Notes: generated by a model from the sequence alone, not told the origin. 17,880 bases of DNA from an uncultured Porphyromonadaceae bacterium (GCA_947176615.1 CAMWRO010000025.1:1-17880), one strand, 5' to 3'. Shown: positions 1 to 8,911, numbered from the stretch's first letter. Translations and numbers: made by a program.

Positions 1-1686
<1,686 letters not shown>

Positions 1687-1716
1687 CCCTCCCTCTGAAA
1701 TTTTAATTGAAATTAC

Positions 1717-1755
1717 ATCCCCGCACGGCCATTCTATGCCGCGCGGGGATTTTTT
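1717..1755 (+). terminator. Intrinsic terminator of rho
   Basis: Stem atccccgc (1717-1724) with gcggggat (1743-1750), extended after one mismatch by cggc (1726-1729) with gccg (1738-1741), 8-base loop, then six T residues (1750-1755). It lies 30 bp after the rho stop codon. Confidence 0.9.
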
Positions 1756-1890
1756 GATATATTTAAAGGTGAAACACCTTCTGAAAAATGATGGGAAATC
1801 TTTTCGGGGGTCGCGCTATCGCAACCCTCGCTATTCCGGCCGGATTAAAGATTACCCCGCGGAGCGACACGGCCACAAAGGTCCGACAAG

Positions 1891-2203
1891 CCGCGTAGCG
1901 GCGAGGCCATGCGAAACCCCATGCCTCGGCATGGGGAGAGGAGGATGTCCAAGGACTTACAACGTCGGAGACGTGGATCTGTGGTCGCAACCATAGACTC
2001 GCATCTCCGATGCTTTTTCGTTTGTTTTCTTCTCTCCCCCATGCCTCGGCTTGGGGAGAGGAGGATGTCCAAGGACTTACAACGTCGGAGACGTGGACCT
2101 GTGGTCGCAACCATAGACTCGCATCTCCGATGCTTTTTCGTTTGTTTCCTTCTTTCTCCCCATGCCGAGGCATGGGGTTTCGCATGGCCCCGCCGCTCCG
2201 CGG
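1891..2203. repeat. Nested palindromic element with 46-bp terminal inverted repeats
   Basis: Positions 1891-1936 and 2158-2203 are inverted repeats of 46 bp with two mismatches (the inner 32 bp, 1905-1936 and 2158-2189, are perfect). They flank two 120-bp tandem units. The end of each unit carries the imperfect palindrome ccccatgcctcggcatgggg or a variant (1917-1936, 2037-2056, 2158-2177). Open frames run through both strands here and give Arg/Pro/Gly-rich translations with no recognisable domain, the usual result of symmetrical GC-rich repeats. I see no transposase and no target-site duplication. It is probably an interspersed noncoding repeat, possibly a MITE- or REP-like element. Confidence 0.85.
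1921..2160 (+). repeat. Two 120-bp tandem repeat units
   Basis: 1921-2040 and 2041-2160 match at 115 of 120 positions with no gaps. Each unit holds a nested stem: tcggaga (1965-1971) pairs with tctccga (2004-2010), enclosing an inner hairpin ctgtggt/accatag (1979-1985 with 1990-1996, one wobble pair, loop cgca), followed by the T-rich stretch tgctttttcgtttg. The second copy has the same at plus 120. Read on the plus strand this resembles a duplicated intrinsic terminator behind rho. Confidence 0.9.
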
Positions 2204-2655
2204 CTGCCATACCCTCATTGCCATTACATCGCCCTGCGGGCTCAGTTTGCAATGCGAATTGTAGGGGCGCGATATATCGCAATGTCACTAACTTAACGCC
2301 GCTGTCTATCGTCAGCGGCATCGCCGCCGATTACGCGGCATGGCCGCGTGTCAACGTTAGCCACACGCTGCCCGCACCTAAAGGCACGGGCAGCGTGTGG
2401 TCAAAAGAAGATGCTCTCTAAAATCAGAGCCCGCAGGGCGATGTGATGGTAATGAGTCGGTTACCATCACATCGCCCTGCGGGCTCAGTTATTTTGGGTA
2501 GTGCCGATACCCCGCATTCCGCTGCGCTTCATACGGGGTTTAACACGATATCGCCCTGCGGGCTCAGTTTGCCATTTAGTTAAGTAAACAGCCTCCTACA
2601 AGGATTAGCAAGAGGGTATCCCGTCGGGGTACAGGCGGGTGACATTGTAAATAAA
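2204..2655. repeat. Gene-free stretch with copies of a GC-rich palindromic motif
   Basis: No credible gene. The motif atcgccctgcgggctcagtt occurs forward at 2228-2247, 2470-2489 and 2550-2569; its first 17 bases also occur inverted (2427-2443). The inverted and middle copies form a perfect 26-bp hairpin (2427-2452 with 2461-2486, 8-base loop). Other structures are a perfect 14-bp hairpin ccacacgctgcccg/cgggcagcgtgtgg (2361-2374, 2387-2400), a 7-bp stem gccgctg/cagcggc (2298-2304, 2313-2319), and accccg...cggggt around 2509-2540. None carries a convincing T-tract. The stretch looks like accumulated noncoding palindromic repeats. Confidence 0.8.
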
Positions 2656-2695
2656 AACGCGGGGCCGCATGTGGATTGACATGCGGCCCCGCGTT
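2656..2695 (-). terminator. Terminator of the rpmB-rpmG-DUF4295 operon
   Basis: A 17-bp perfect inverted repeat (2656-2672 with 2679-2695, loop ggattg). On the minus strand it is followed by tttttattt, and on the plus strand by ttatttt, so it could work in both directions. It begins 22 bp after the DUF4295 stop codon in the direction of transcription. Confidence 0.9.
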
Positions 2696-2717
2696 ATTTT
2701 GTGTAAGGAGGGGTATA

Positions 2718-2867
2718 TTATTTCAGGATGTCCTTAACGGCATCGTTGGGAACCATTTGTTCCTGAAAAGTGTAGGCGCCGGTTTTGGGTGATTTAACCA
2801 CCTTGATAACCTTGCTGTAGGTACGGCCTTCGCCTTTTTGCAGAGATGCAACGGTTTTCTTTGCCAT
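2718..2867 (-). CDS. DUF4295 small basic protein (probable ribosome-associated protein)
   Basis: A 49-residue protein starting MAKKTVASLQKGEGRTYSKV and ending NDAVKDILK, rich in Lys and Val. It is third in the rpmB-rpmG operon, with its ATG 9 bp after the rpmG stop codon. Sequence and position match the DUF4295 family, which in Bacteroidetes accompanies the L28 and L33 genes. From memory, a novel Bacteroidetes ribosomal protein named bL38 was reported in the Flavobacterium johnsoniae ribosome; this family is a candidate for it, but I cannot confirm the match from sequence alone. The size, charge and operon all fit a ribosomal subunit role. It is easily missed by gene callers because of its length. 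Confidence 0.9.
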   Translation of the reverse strand: MAKKTVASLQKGEGRTYSKVIKVVKSPKTGAYTFQEQMVPNDAVKDILK

Positions 2868-2876
2868 GAGTCAAGT

Positions 2877-3065
2877 TTATTTAATTTCTTTGTGAACAGT
2901 AACTTTCTTGAGGATGGGGTTGTATTTCTTCAACTCCAGACGCTCGGTTGTATTCTTGCGGTTTTTGGTTGTGATATAACGCGATGTTCCGGGCATACCG
3001 CTTGCCTTGTGTTCGGTGCATTCGAGGATGACCTGAACGCGATTACCTTTAGCTTTCTTTGCCAT
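2877..3065 (-). CDS. rpmG: 50S ribosomal protein L33
   Basis: Ribosomal large-subunit protein bL33, 62 residues, starting MAKKAKGNRVQVILECTEHK and containing the family pattern SRYITTKNRKNTTERLELKKYNP. It has one cysteine and no CxxC pairs, so it is the zinc-free type. It lies 5 bp after the rpmB stop codon and 9 bp before DUF4295, clearly in one transcript. Confidence 0.97.
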   Translation of the reverse strand: MAKKAKGNRVQVILECTEHKASGMPGTSRYITTKNRKNTTERLELKKYNPILKKVTVHKEIK

Positions 3066-3070
3066 CTTCT

Positions 3071-3331
3071 TTAAAGAATATCTAAATATTTGATTTCAGT
3101 TAAATAACCCTTCTGAGCAGCTTCCTTGATAGCTGCGTCGAGACCTTTCTTGTTGATGGTGCGGAGACCGGCGGCTGAGATGGTCAGGACAATCCAAGCC
3201 TGTTCCTCAACCCAGAAAAATTTCTTGGTAAAGAGGTTGACGTTGAACTTACGTTTAGTGCGACGCTTAGAGTGCGACACATTGTTGCCCACCATCGCTT
3301 TCTTGCCTGTGATTTGACAAACTTTTGACAT
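3071..3331 (-). CDS. rpmB: 50S ribosomal protein L28
   Basis: Ribosomal large-subunit protein bL28, 86 residues. The N terminus MSKVCQITGKKAMVGNNVSH, the basic SKRRTKRKFNVNL segment and the ISAAGLRTINKKGLD stretch are typical. It has a single Cys near the N terminus, so it is also a zinc-free form. It is the first gene of the operon, with a leader of about 120 nt downstream of a Bacteroidetes-type promoter. Confidence 0.98.
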   Translation of the reverse strand: MSKVCQITGKKAMVGNNVSHSKRRTKRKFNVNLFTKKFFWVEEQAWIVLTISAAGLRTINKKGLDAAIKEAAQKGYLTEIKYLDIL

Positions 3332-3403
3332 GGCTGTTGGTTTTTATCTCTTGAATTTTATTTATTGTTGCGGTTTTGTGGCCGGCATCACACATCTCAT
3401 ATC

Positions 3404-3430
3404 GTGACTAAATGCATCATTTTTAGTCAC
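3404..3430 (-). promoter_or_regulatory. Hairpin in the rpmB leader
   Basis: Perfect 9-bp inverted repeat gtgactaaa/tttagtcac (3404-3412 with 3422-3430) around a 9-base loop. It sits between the predicted promoter and the rpmB start. No T-tract follows on the minus strand, so it is not an ordinary terminator; a leader element or protein-binding site is possible. Confidence 0.5.
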
Positions 3431-3460
3431 TTTCAAGCAATGAGCCACCAAACATGGCTG

Positions 3461-3492
3461 CAAAGTAAGCAATTTTTTTCGTCATACGCAAA
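3461..3492 (-). promoter_or_regulatory. Predicted promoter of rpmB operon
   Basis: On the minus strand TTTG (3489-3492), 20 bp, then TTACTTTG (3461-3468), which matches the Bacteroidetes -33/-7 pattern TTTG/TAnnTTTG with one mismatch. The predicted start of transcription is near 3455. Confidence 0.55.
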
Positions 3493-3574
3493 TCTTGTCA
3501 ATACTTTTTAGCTGTCATTGATGTTTTTTAGCACTTTCAACCATCTCATTTTAATGAGTTTGGCGGTTTTTGTG

Positions 3575-3582
3575 TAATTTTG
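3575..3582 (+). promoter_or_regulatory. Predicted -7 box of the glycerate kinase gene
   Basis: TAATTTTG matches TAnnTTTG exactly and ends 5 bases before the ATG at 3588, implying a leaderless or nearly leaderless mRNA. A TTTG at the usual -33 distance is not evident. Confidence 0.45.
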
Positions 3583-3587
3583 CCGCC

Positions 3588-4676
3588 ATGAAAAGGATTA
3601 TTGTCGCGCCCGACAAGTTCAGGGGCACACTGACGGCTGTCGAGGCGGCCGATGTGATGTGTGGAGCGTTGTTGTCGGCAGGGTATCGTGCCGAGGCTTT
3701 TCCGATGGCCGACGGTGGCGAAGGAACGGCTGAATGTGTCGCGCGGCTGCGCGGGATGAGGCCGGTGGTATTTGAGGCTTTCAATTCGGTGTCAGAGCCT
3801 ATTGGCGGCGGTGTGACGGTGTGGCACGACCCGGTGTCGGGTGTGGCGGCTGTCGATACGTCGAGTGTGCTGTCGCTCCAGTTGCTGAGCGGCGAGCCGC
3901 GGGTGATGGATGCCTCGTCGTGGAGTTTCGGGCGGTTGTTGCGCGATGTCGTGCTGAGGCTCAAGCCGGCGACGCTATATATAGGAGTAGGGGGTACCTC
4001 AACCGGCGACGGCGGTGCCGGGATGTTTCAGGCTCTCGGCGCGAGATTGACTGACTGTAACGGAGTGGAAATAAGAGAGACGGTGACCCCGCGCATGTTG
4101 TCTCGCATTGAGGCGATTGACAGGGGGATGATGATTCCGTTGCCTCCGGTTGTCGTTCTGAGCGATGTCGATGTGCCGCTTGTCGATGAGGCGGGAAAAC
4201 CATCCTCACTGAGCTTTGCTCCTCAGAAAGGAGCGACTGAGGCCGACGTCGCCGACCTCGGGGAAGGGTTGCGCCACTGGGCGCGTGTCGCCGGTCTCGG
4301 CGAGAGCCGGTTTGCCGGGGCCGGTGGTGGACTGGGCGGCGCGCTGATGTCGCTCCCCGGCAGTCGCGGCGCGCTTGGTGCGGAATGGATAATCCGCGAG
4401 TCGCGGCTGTGGGACAACGCCCCCGGGATGATAATAACTGGGGAGGGGTCGGTTGACGGGCAGACCGCTATGGGAAAAATAGCCGGGATACTCGCCGCCG
4501 AGGGACTGCGGCGCGGTATCCCGGTTATAGCTGTCGGAGGCCGTGTCGGTTCCGACGCTCCGTTCAATCTTTTCACGGCTGTATATGCGACAACCGATTA
4601 TCCCGGCGCCACTCCGGCGGCCCGGTTGCGGAGCGCGGTGGAGGCTATCGTGCGAGATGGGCGGGTTGCAGGATGA
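3588..4676 (+). CDS. glxK: Glycerate kinase
   Basis: Phosphorylates D-glycerate with ATP to give phosphoglycerate, feeding glycolysis; cytoplasmic. 362 residues, full length for the GlxK/GarK family (PF02595). Family motifs: MKRIIVAPDKFRGTLTAVEA at the N terminus, ADGGEGT (41-47), GGTSTGDGGAG (135-145), LSDVDVPL (191-198), FAPQKGA (210-216), GGGLGGAL (247-254) and GEGSVDGQTAMGK (285-297). The ATG at 3588 is chosen because the family begins with MKRIIVAPD and because the predicted -7 box lies just upstream; a TTG at 3570 would fall upstream of that box. The last 32 bp overlap the convergent SPOR lipoprotein gene. The symbol is by family; whether the product is 2- or 3-phosphoglycerate is not visible. 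Confidence 0.95.
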   Translation: MKRIIVAPDKFRGTLTAVEAADVMCGALLSAGYRAEAFPMADGGEGTAECVARLRGMRPVVFEAFNSVSEPIGGGVTVWHDPVSGVAAVDTSSVLSLQLLSGEPRVMDASSWSFGRLLRDVVLRLKPATLYIGVGGTSTGDGGAGMFQALGARLTDCNGVEIRETVTPRMLSRIEAIDRGMMIPLPPVVVLSDVDVPLVDEAGKPSSLSFAPQKGATEADVADLGEGLRHWARVAGLGESRFAGAGGGLGGALMSLPGSRGALGAEWIIRESRLWDNAPGMIITGEGSVDGQTAMGKIAGILAAEGLRRGIPVIAVGGRVGSDAPFNLFTAVYATTDYPGATPAARLRSAVEAIVRDGRVAG

Positions 4677-5160
4677 AAGGGAGAGGTGATTTCAAGACGA
4701 GTGATTTGTCGCCCTTCACACGTTTCATTACCGCGGCAGCCTCTTGCGGATCGGCGCAGGTAGCCGCCACGACATAGTAGAGCGGCTCGCGGGTGTTCAC
4801 TATAACAGCCTCGTAGCCTTTCTCGACGAGGCGGCCGCGCATGGCCTTGGCGTTGAACACCTGCTTGAACTGCCCGACAACCACGTTGTAACGCTTGATT
4901 GTCTCGCGTGAGGCCCCGCCGCCGTCGGTATAGCCGATGTATTCGGTGCGCAGCGGCAGCGAGTCGCCGTCAACGACAAGGTCGCTCATGCGGGCTTGGT
5001 TGCGGATGCGGGCATAGATGGTCGAGTCGACCCCCGAGTTTTCTTCGTGCTGGCTGACGGCAGCCTCGTAGGCGGCGCGGTAGTTGTTTTCATTTGTCTT
5101 GCAGCCGGTCATGATTGCGACGACGGCGAGCAGGGCGGTAAAAATGGCTGTTTTCTTCAT
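4645..5160 (-). CDS. SPOR-domain lipoprotein
   Basis: 171 residues. The N terminus MKKTAIFTALLAVVAIMTGC has a lipobox (MTGC, lipidated Cys20), so the protein is an exported, membrane-anchored lipoprotein. Residues about 88-150 (KRYNVVVGQFKQVFNAKAMR onward, then EPLYYVVAATCADPQEA) form a SPOR domain (PF05036), which binds denuded peptidoglycan and often localises to the division site. The frame is open upstream to 5439, but the lipoprotein signal at 5160 sets the start, 11 bp after the phosphoesterase gene. It is the last gene of the amylase-phosphoesterase-SPOR run and overlaps glxK tail to tail by 32 bp. Its specific role is unknown. Confidence 0.85.
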   Translation of the reverse strand: MKKTAIFTALLAVVAIMTGCKTNENNYRAAYEAAVSQHEENSGVDSTIYARIRNQARMSDLVVDGDSLPLRTEYIGYTDGGGASRETIKRYNVVVGQFKQVFNAKAMRGRLVEKGYEAVIVNTREPLYYVVAATCADPQEAAAVMKRVKGDKSLVLKSPLPFILQPAHLAR

Positions 5161-5171
5161 CTTGGGTAGGG

Positions 5172-5675
5172 TTATTGGGTTCTGCGTCCCAGTTCTATTA
5201 CTTCGAGGTCGCTGATGGTCCCGGCGTCGAGGGTCAGCCTGACGAGGGTGCGCTGTTTCTGCCACCCGTGGTAGCCGGCCGCGCCGGGATTGATGTGCAG
5301 CAGGCCCAGTTCGGGGTCGGGCATCACTTTGAGGATGTGGCTGTGGCCCGCGACCATGATGTTGACGCGGTTTTCGGCAAGCAGCCGTTTCACGCCGGGA
5401 CTGTAGCGTCCCGGGTAGCCGGCGATATGGGTCATCCACACGTTCAGTCCCTCGACGGTGAACTGCTCGATTTCACCGCAGCGGCGGCACACGTCGCCGT
5501 GGTCGATATTGCCGCGCACGGCGCGCACGACCGGCACCACCTCCTCAAGTCGGCGGATGATGCCGATGTCGCCCACGTCGCCCGCGTGCCATATCTCGTC
5601 GCAGTCCTTGAAATGGGCCGCATAGCGGTCATCCCAGCAGGAATGGGTATCGGAAAGTATTCCTATTCGTTTCAT
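5172..5675 (-). CDS. YfcE/MJ0936-family metallophosphoesterase
   Basis: 167 residues, a complete single-domain calcineurin-like phosphoesterase. Metal ligands are visible: D9 and H11 (SDTHS), D33 (HAGDVGD), N56 (RGNIDHGD), H83 (WMTHIAG), H111 and H113 (VAGHSH). Family members are Mn-dependent phosphodiesterases, many with unknown natural substrate. There is no signal peptide, so it is cytoplasmic. Its ATG overlaps the TGA of the neopullulanase gene (TGATG), which suggests translational coupling, although the two proteins act in different compartments. Confidence 0.92.
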   Translation of the reverse strand: MKRIGILSDTHSCWDDRYAAHFKDCDEIWHAGDVGDIGIIRRLEEVVPVVRAVRGNIDHGDVCRRCGEIEQFTVEGLNVWMTHIAGYPGRYSPGVKRLLAENRVNIMVAGHSHILKVMPDPELGLLHINPGAAGYHGWQKQRTLVRLTLDAGTISDLEVIELGRRTQ

Positions 5676-7528
5676 CAGTTTTCAAGAATATACAGGGCGC
5701 GGGCGGGGAATGTCATTTCCTCCCCGACGGTAAAGTCCTTTCCGGTCAGCATGTCGCGCATGGTCGTGCCGATGGGCAGGATTTCAAGAGTGCGTTCCAT
5801 CGTGGTGGTGACAGGGGTGTCGTTGCCGTTCATCATGACGATGACGCGCTTGTCGCCCAGTCGGCGCTCATAAACATATATACCGTTTTCGGGCATGAAA
5901 TGTTTGAGCGACCCTTCGGAAATGACCTTGTTGCCGCGTCGCCAGTTGAGAATTTTGCTCATGAAGTCAAACGCCTCGTTCTGCATCTCGGTGCGACCTT
6001 CGCGTGTAAACGCGTCGGTCTTGTCGCCGGGGAATCCGCCGGGGAAGTCGCGGCGCACATATCCGTCGCTGCCCTCCTTTGAACCGTTCATGAGAATCTC
6101 GGTGCCGTAATAAATCTGCGGAATGCCGCGCGAGGTAAGCAGGAAGGCTATGGCCTGTTTCCACCACCCGAGCGAGTCGGGTTCTTCGAGTAGGAACCGG
6201 TCGGTGTCATGATTGTCGAGGAAAGTAAGGATTTTCTGCGGGTCGGGAAACAGGTAGTCGAGCGCGAGGTGGTCATAGATTTCGTTCAGGCCGGTCAGTC
6301 GGTCGGTCTGTCCCGAGAAGGCGTCGCGGGCCTTGATTGACAGCACGAAGTCCATGACTGAGGGGAGTCGGGGGTCTCCGTCGGGGTTGACCTTGGAGCC
6401 TCGCTGCCAGTAAGCCTCGCCGCCCTCGTTGCCATACCAGCATTCGCCCACGATGTTATAGTGGGGGTATTCTTTCTCCACCGCGTCAATCCACGAGGCC
6501 ATCCCCTTGAAATCGGCATAGGGGTAGGTGTCCATGCGGATTCCGTCGATTCCCGACGATTCAATCCACCAGATTGAGTTCTGGATGAGATATTTCATGA
6601 CATGCGGGTTGCGCTGGTTGAGGTCGGGCATCGACTCGACAAACCATCCGTCGACGGTGCGCGCCTTGTCATAGTCGCTGACATAGGGGTCGTGGAGGGT
6701 CGAGAGGCGGTAGTTGGTCTGTACAAACGCGTCGGGGAAGTTGAACCAGTCGCGGGTCGGACGGTCCTTGAACCACGGATGGTTGCTGCCCGAGTGGTTG
6801 AAAATCATATCCATCACGACCTTGATGTCGCGCGAATGGGCATCGGCGACAAAACCGTTCCACTCCTCGTTGGTGCCGAAACGGGGGTCGATTGAGTAGT
6901 AATCGGTAGTGGCATATCCGTGATACGCTCCGCCGGGCATATCGTTGGTCAGAACAGGGTTGACCCACACGGCAGTCACGCCGAGGGAATCGATATAGTC
7001 AAGATGCTTTTTCATGCCGGCAATGTCGCCTCCGTGGCGCGCGTTGGGGTCTTCACGGTCATTCTTGACGACATACTGCAATCCCTTGTTGCGGTCGGTC
7101 TCGGTGGCATCTCCAGCCTTGGCAAAGCGGTCGGGCATGATGAGGTAGAGAACATCGCCCGAGTCAAAGCCGCCCTTGTCGGCCGCCCCTTCGGCGCGTT
7201 GTTTCAATTCGTAATCGACGCGGCGCGACTTGCCTTTGCCGTCGTTGAAATCGAGTTTAATGGTGCCGGGACGGGCCTCGGGGGTCACGTCGAGATACAG
7301 GATGAGGTAGTTGGGACTGTCAAGGCGGACGGTATCAATCAGTCTGACGCCCGGGTAGTCGAATTTTACGTCAGCGTTACCGATTCCGGGCCCGTAGACC
7401 ATCAGTTGCAAGGTGTCCTGAGCCATGCCGGTCCACCAGTAAGGAGGCTCGATGCGGTTGATGCGCGGTGTAGCCATAGAGCAGATAAATGTAGCGAGAA
7501 TCGCGGTTAGAAATAATAAACGTTTCAT
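5675..7528 (-). CDS. Neopullulanase/cyclomaltodextrinase, SusA-like (GH13)
   Basis: Exported alpha-glucan hydrolase that cuts maltooligosaccharides, pullulan or cyclodextrins. 617 residues, about the length I recall for B. thetaiotaomicron SusA. A signal peptide (about 1-19, no lipobox) sends it to the periplasm. An N-terminal cyclomaltodextrinase-type beta domain (about 22-110, RINRIEPPYWWTGM) precedes the TIM barrel. GH13 regions: DMIFNH (240-245), nucleophile D333 in GIRMDTYP, acid E362 in VGECWYG, and D441 in LDNHD; GGDIAGMKKHLDYI (167-180) is also typical. A C-terminal beta domain occupies about 540-617. No SusC/SusD or SusR is in the window. The ATPase gene ends 27 bp upstream with no clear promoter in between, so they may share a transcript. 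The homology is secure; the exact substrate is not. Confidence 0.95.
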   Translation of the reverse strand: MKRLLFLTAILATFICSMATPRINRIEPPYWWTGMAQDTLQLMVYGPGIGNADVKFDYPGVRLIDTVRLDSPNYLILYLDVTPEARPGTIKLDFNDGKGKSRRVDYELKQRAEGAADKGGFDSGDVLYLIMPDRFAKAGDATETDRNKGLQYVVKNDREDPNARHGGDIAGMKKHLDYIDSLGVTAVWVNPVLTNDMPGGAYHGYATTDYYSIDPRFGTNEEWNGFVADAHSRDIKVVMDMIFNHSGSNHPWFKDRPTRDWFNFPDAFVQTNYRLSTLHDPYVSDYDKARTVDGWFVESMPDLNQRNPHVMKYLIQNSIWWIESSGIDGIRMDTYPYADFKGMASWIDAVEKEYPHYNIVGECWYGNEGGEAYWQRGSKVNPDGDPRLPSVMDFVLSIKARDAFSGQTDRLTGLNEIYDHLALDYLFPDPQKILTFLDNHDTDRFLLEEPDSLGWWKQAIAFLLTSRGIPQIYYGTEILMNGSKEGSDGYVRRDFPGGFPGDKTDAFTREGRTEMQNEAFDFMSKILNWRRGNKVISEGSLKHFMPENGIYVYERRLGDKRVIVMMNGNDTPVTTTMERTLEILPIGTTMRDMLTGKDFTVGEEMTFPARALYILEN

Positions 7529-7555
7529 GATGTGGAAAAGGGGTAAGTTAATTGA

Positions 7556-8860
7556 TTATTTTTTTAAGTAAGATGGCAAAATATTTATGCTGTATAGAGG
7601 GATATTGGTCATCCAATCCTGTTTTTGGTAATCCAGCATAGAGAATCTGATTCCCCGGATTTCGGGATAATCGGTTACGAACTGTAACAATGACTTGGAT
7701 TTTACATTCTTTTCGGCTTTTACCTCCAACGCGACTACACGGTCTTCAGATTGGATTAAAAAGTCTATTTCGGCGGTGCTGTTCTCCTTGCTCCAATAGA
7801 ACGGTCTGAAATTTCCGGCCATAAGTTGCTGGGCAACATATTGTTCAGTCATCGCTCCTTTATACTCGGTGAGGGCTTCGCTGCTGACTAACAACTTGAC
7901 CGCAGGAACATCGGCGAGGCATCCCAACAGGCCGATGTCTAATAAAAAAAGTTTGTATGCGCCTAAGTCTTCATAGAATTTCAGAGGCATTCCCGGTTTA
8001 TTCACACGGCAAACTTTGTGTACGATACCGGCATCAATAAGCCATTGTATGGAAACCTCATACTGTGATGCTCGTGCACCCGATTTAATCAGTCCGTAAA
8101 TGAATTTTTTATTTTCTTTAGCCAGTTGTGACGGGATGGAGTCAAAGACATTCCCGATTCTGATTGATTCAACTTTTGAGGTATGTTTTGAAATGTCCCT
8201 TCTATATGAGTCGATTATATTCTGCTGGATGTATCGGACTTCGGCGGGGTCTTCCCGTGAGACAAATGCTCCTACAGCTTCGGGCATTCCGCCTGTAAAA
8301 TAATACTGACGTAGAAGGGTGATAAATTTCAGAGAGATAGCTTTTATAAGTGTCCAATCTTCGGAATACATTACCTCCACCAAAGAATCTTCACCTTTGG
8401 CTAACAGAAACTCTTCAAAATCAAGAGGGTACAGATGAAACATGTCAACTTTCCCGACGGGAAAGGATTGGACACGATTCAATGTGATACCCAGCATGGA
8501 ACCGGCAGCCATGACGTGGTATTTCACCGGTGACTCGTCAAAATATTTGAGCAGGTGTAATCCGCCTTCGATTTCTTGTATTTCATCAAATATAATGAGC
8601 GTCTTTTCGGGGTGTATCGGTTCGCCCGAGAGTGCTTTCAGTCCTAAGATAATACGGGGAATGTCATAGTCAGTGCGCAACAGTTCCTCGGCTTGACTGT
8701 TATGGTCGCAGTTTACATATATGAAATTCTCATATTCGTTTTTGCCAAATTCCCGCATTAACCAAGTTTTCCCGACTTGTCGCGCCCCTAATATAATCAG
8801 TGGCTTGCGGCTGTCTCTGTCCTTCCATTCTAATAATTGACGGTATAGTTTTCTGCGCAT
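7556..8860 (-). CDS. AAA_14/DUF4143 ATP-binding protein
   Basis: 434 residues, apparently intact. AAA domain: Walker A GARQVGKT (25-32), Walker B LIIFDE (88-93, D92/E93), AAGS at 118-121. C-terminal DUF4143 domain: a winged-helix-like middle and a nuclease-fold segment with D366, E379 and K381 (AEIDFLIQ then VALEVKAEKN), resembling a PD-(D/E)xK signature. The biological function of this common Bacteroidetes/archaeal family is unknown; no partner toxin is adjacent. The gene is visibly more AT-rich than its neighbours, with AT-ending codons, and separates two glycosidase genes, which suggests acquisition. It has its own strong promoter and three 33-bp repeats upstream. The ATG at 8860 lies about 15 nt after the predicted transcription start. 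Confidence 0.93.
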   Translation of the reverse strand: MRRKLYRQLLEWKDRDSRKPLIILGARQVGKTWLMREFGKNEYENFIYVNCDHNSQAEELLRTDYDIPRIILGLKALSGEPIHPEKTLIIFDEIQEIEGGLHLLKYFDESPVKYHVMAAGSMLGITLNRVQSFPVGKVDMFHLYPLDFEEFLLAKGEDSLVEVMYSEDWTLIKAISLKFITLLRQYYFTGGMPEAVGAFVSREDPAEVRYIQQNIIDSYRRDISKHTSKVESIRIGNVFDSIPSQLAKENKKFIYGLIKSGARASQYEVSIQWLIDAGIVHKVCRVNKPGMPLKFYEDLGAYKLFLLDIGLLGCLADVPAVKLLVSSEALTEYKGAMTEQYVAQQLMAGNFRPFYWSKENSTAEIDFLIQSEDRVVALEVKAEKNVKSKSLLQFVTDYPEIRGIRFSMLDYQKQDWMTNIPLYSINILPSYLKK

Positions 8861-8880
8861 ATCTTATAATGTTTGGAGTC

Positions 8881-8911
8881 CAAAGATAGGAATAAATATT
8901 TATAAATCAAA
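8881..8911 (-). promoter_or_regulatory. Promoter of the DUF4143 ATPase gene
   Basis: On the minus strand TTTG (8908-8911), 19 bp, TATCTTTG (8881-8888): an exact match to the Bacteroidetes consensus and spacing. The leader before the ATG at 8860 would be about 15 nt. Confidence 0.8.

Noticed and set aside
2361..2400. Intrinsic terminator at the perfect 14-bp hairpin
   Set aside because: No T-tract follows on either strand, and no gene ends nearby.
1763..2421. Several overlapping open frames on both strands behind rho (153-170 codons)
   Set aside because: They run through inverted and tandem repeats, encode repeated Arg/Pro/Gly-rich strings on both strands, and show no domain or promoter. They are probably artefacts of the repeats.
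4645..5439. A 264-residue protein instead of the 171-residue SPOR lipoprotein
   Set aside because: The extra N-terminal part lies inside the phosphoesterase gene, is Arg/Pro/His-rich like an off-frame translation, and would bury the lipoprotein signal.
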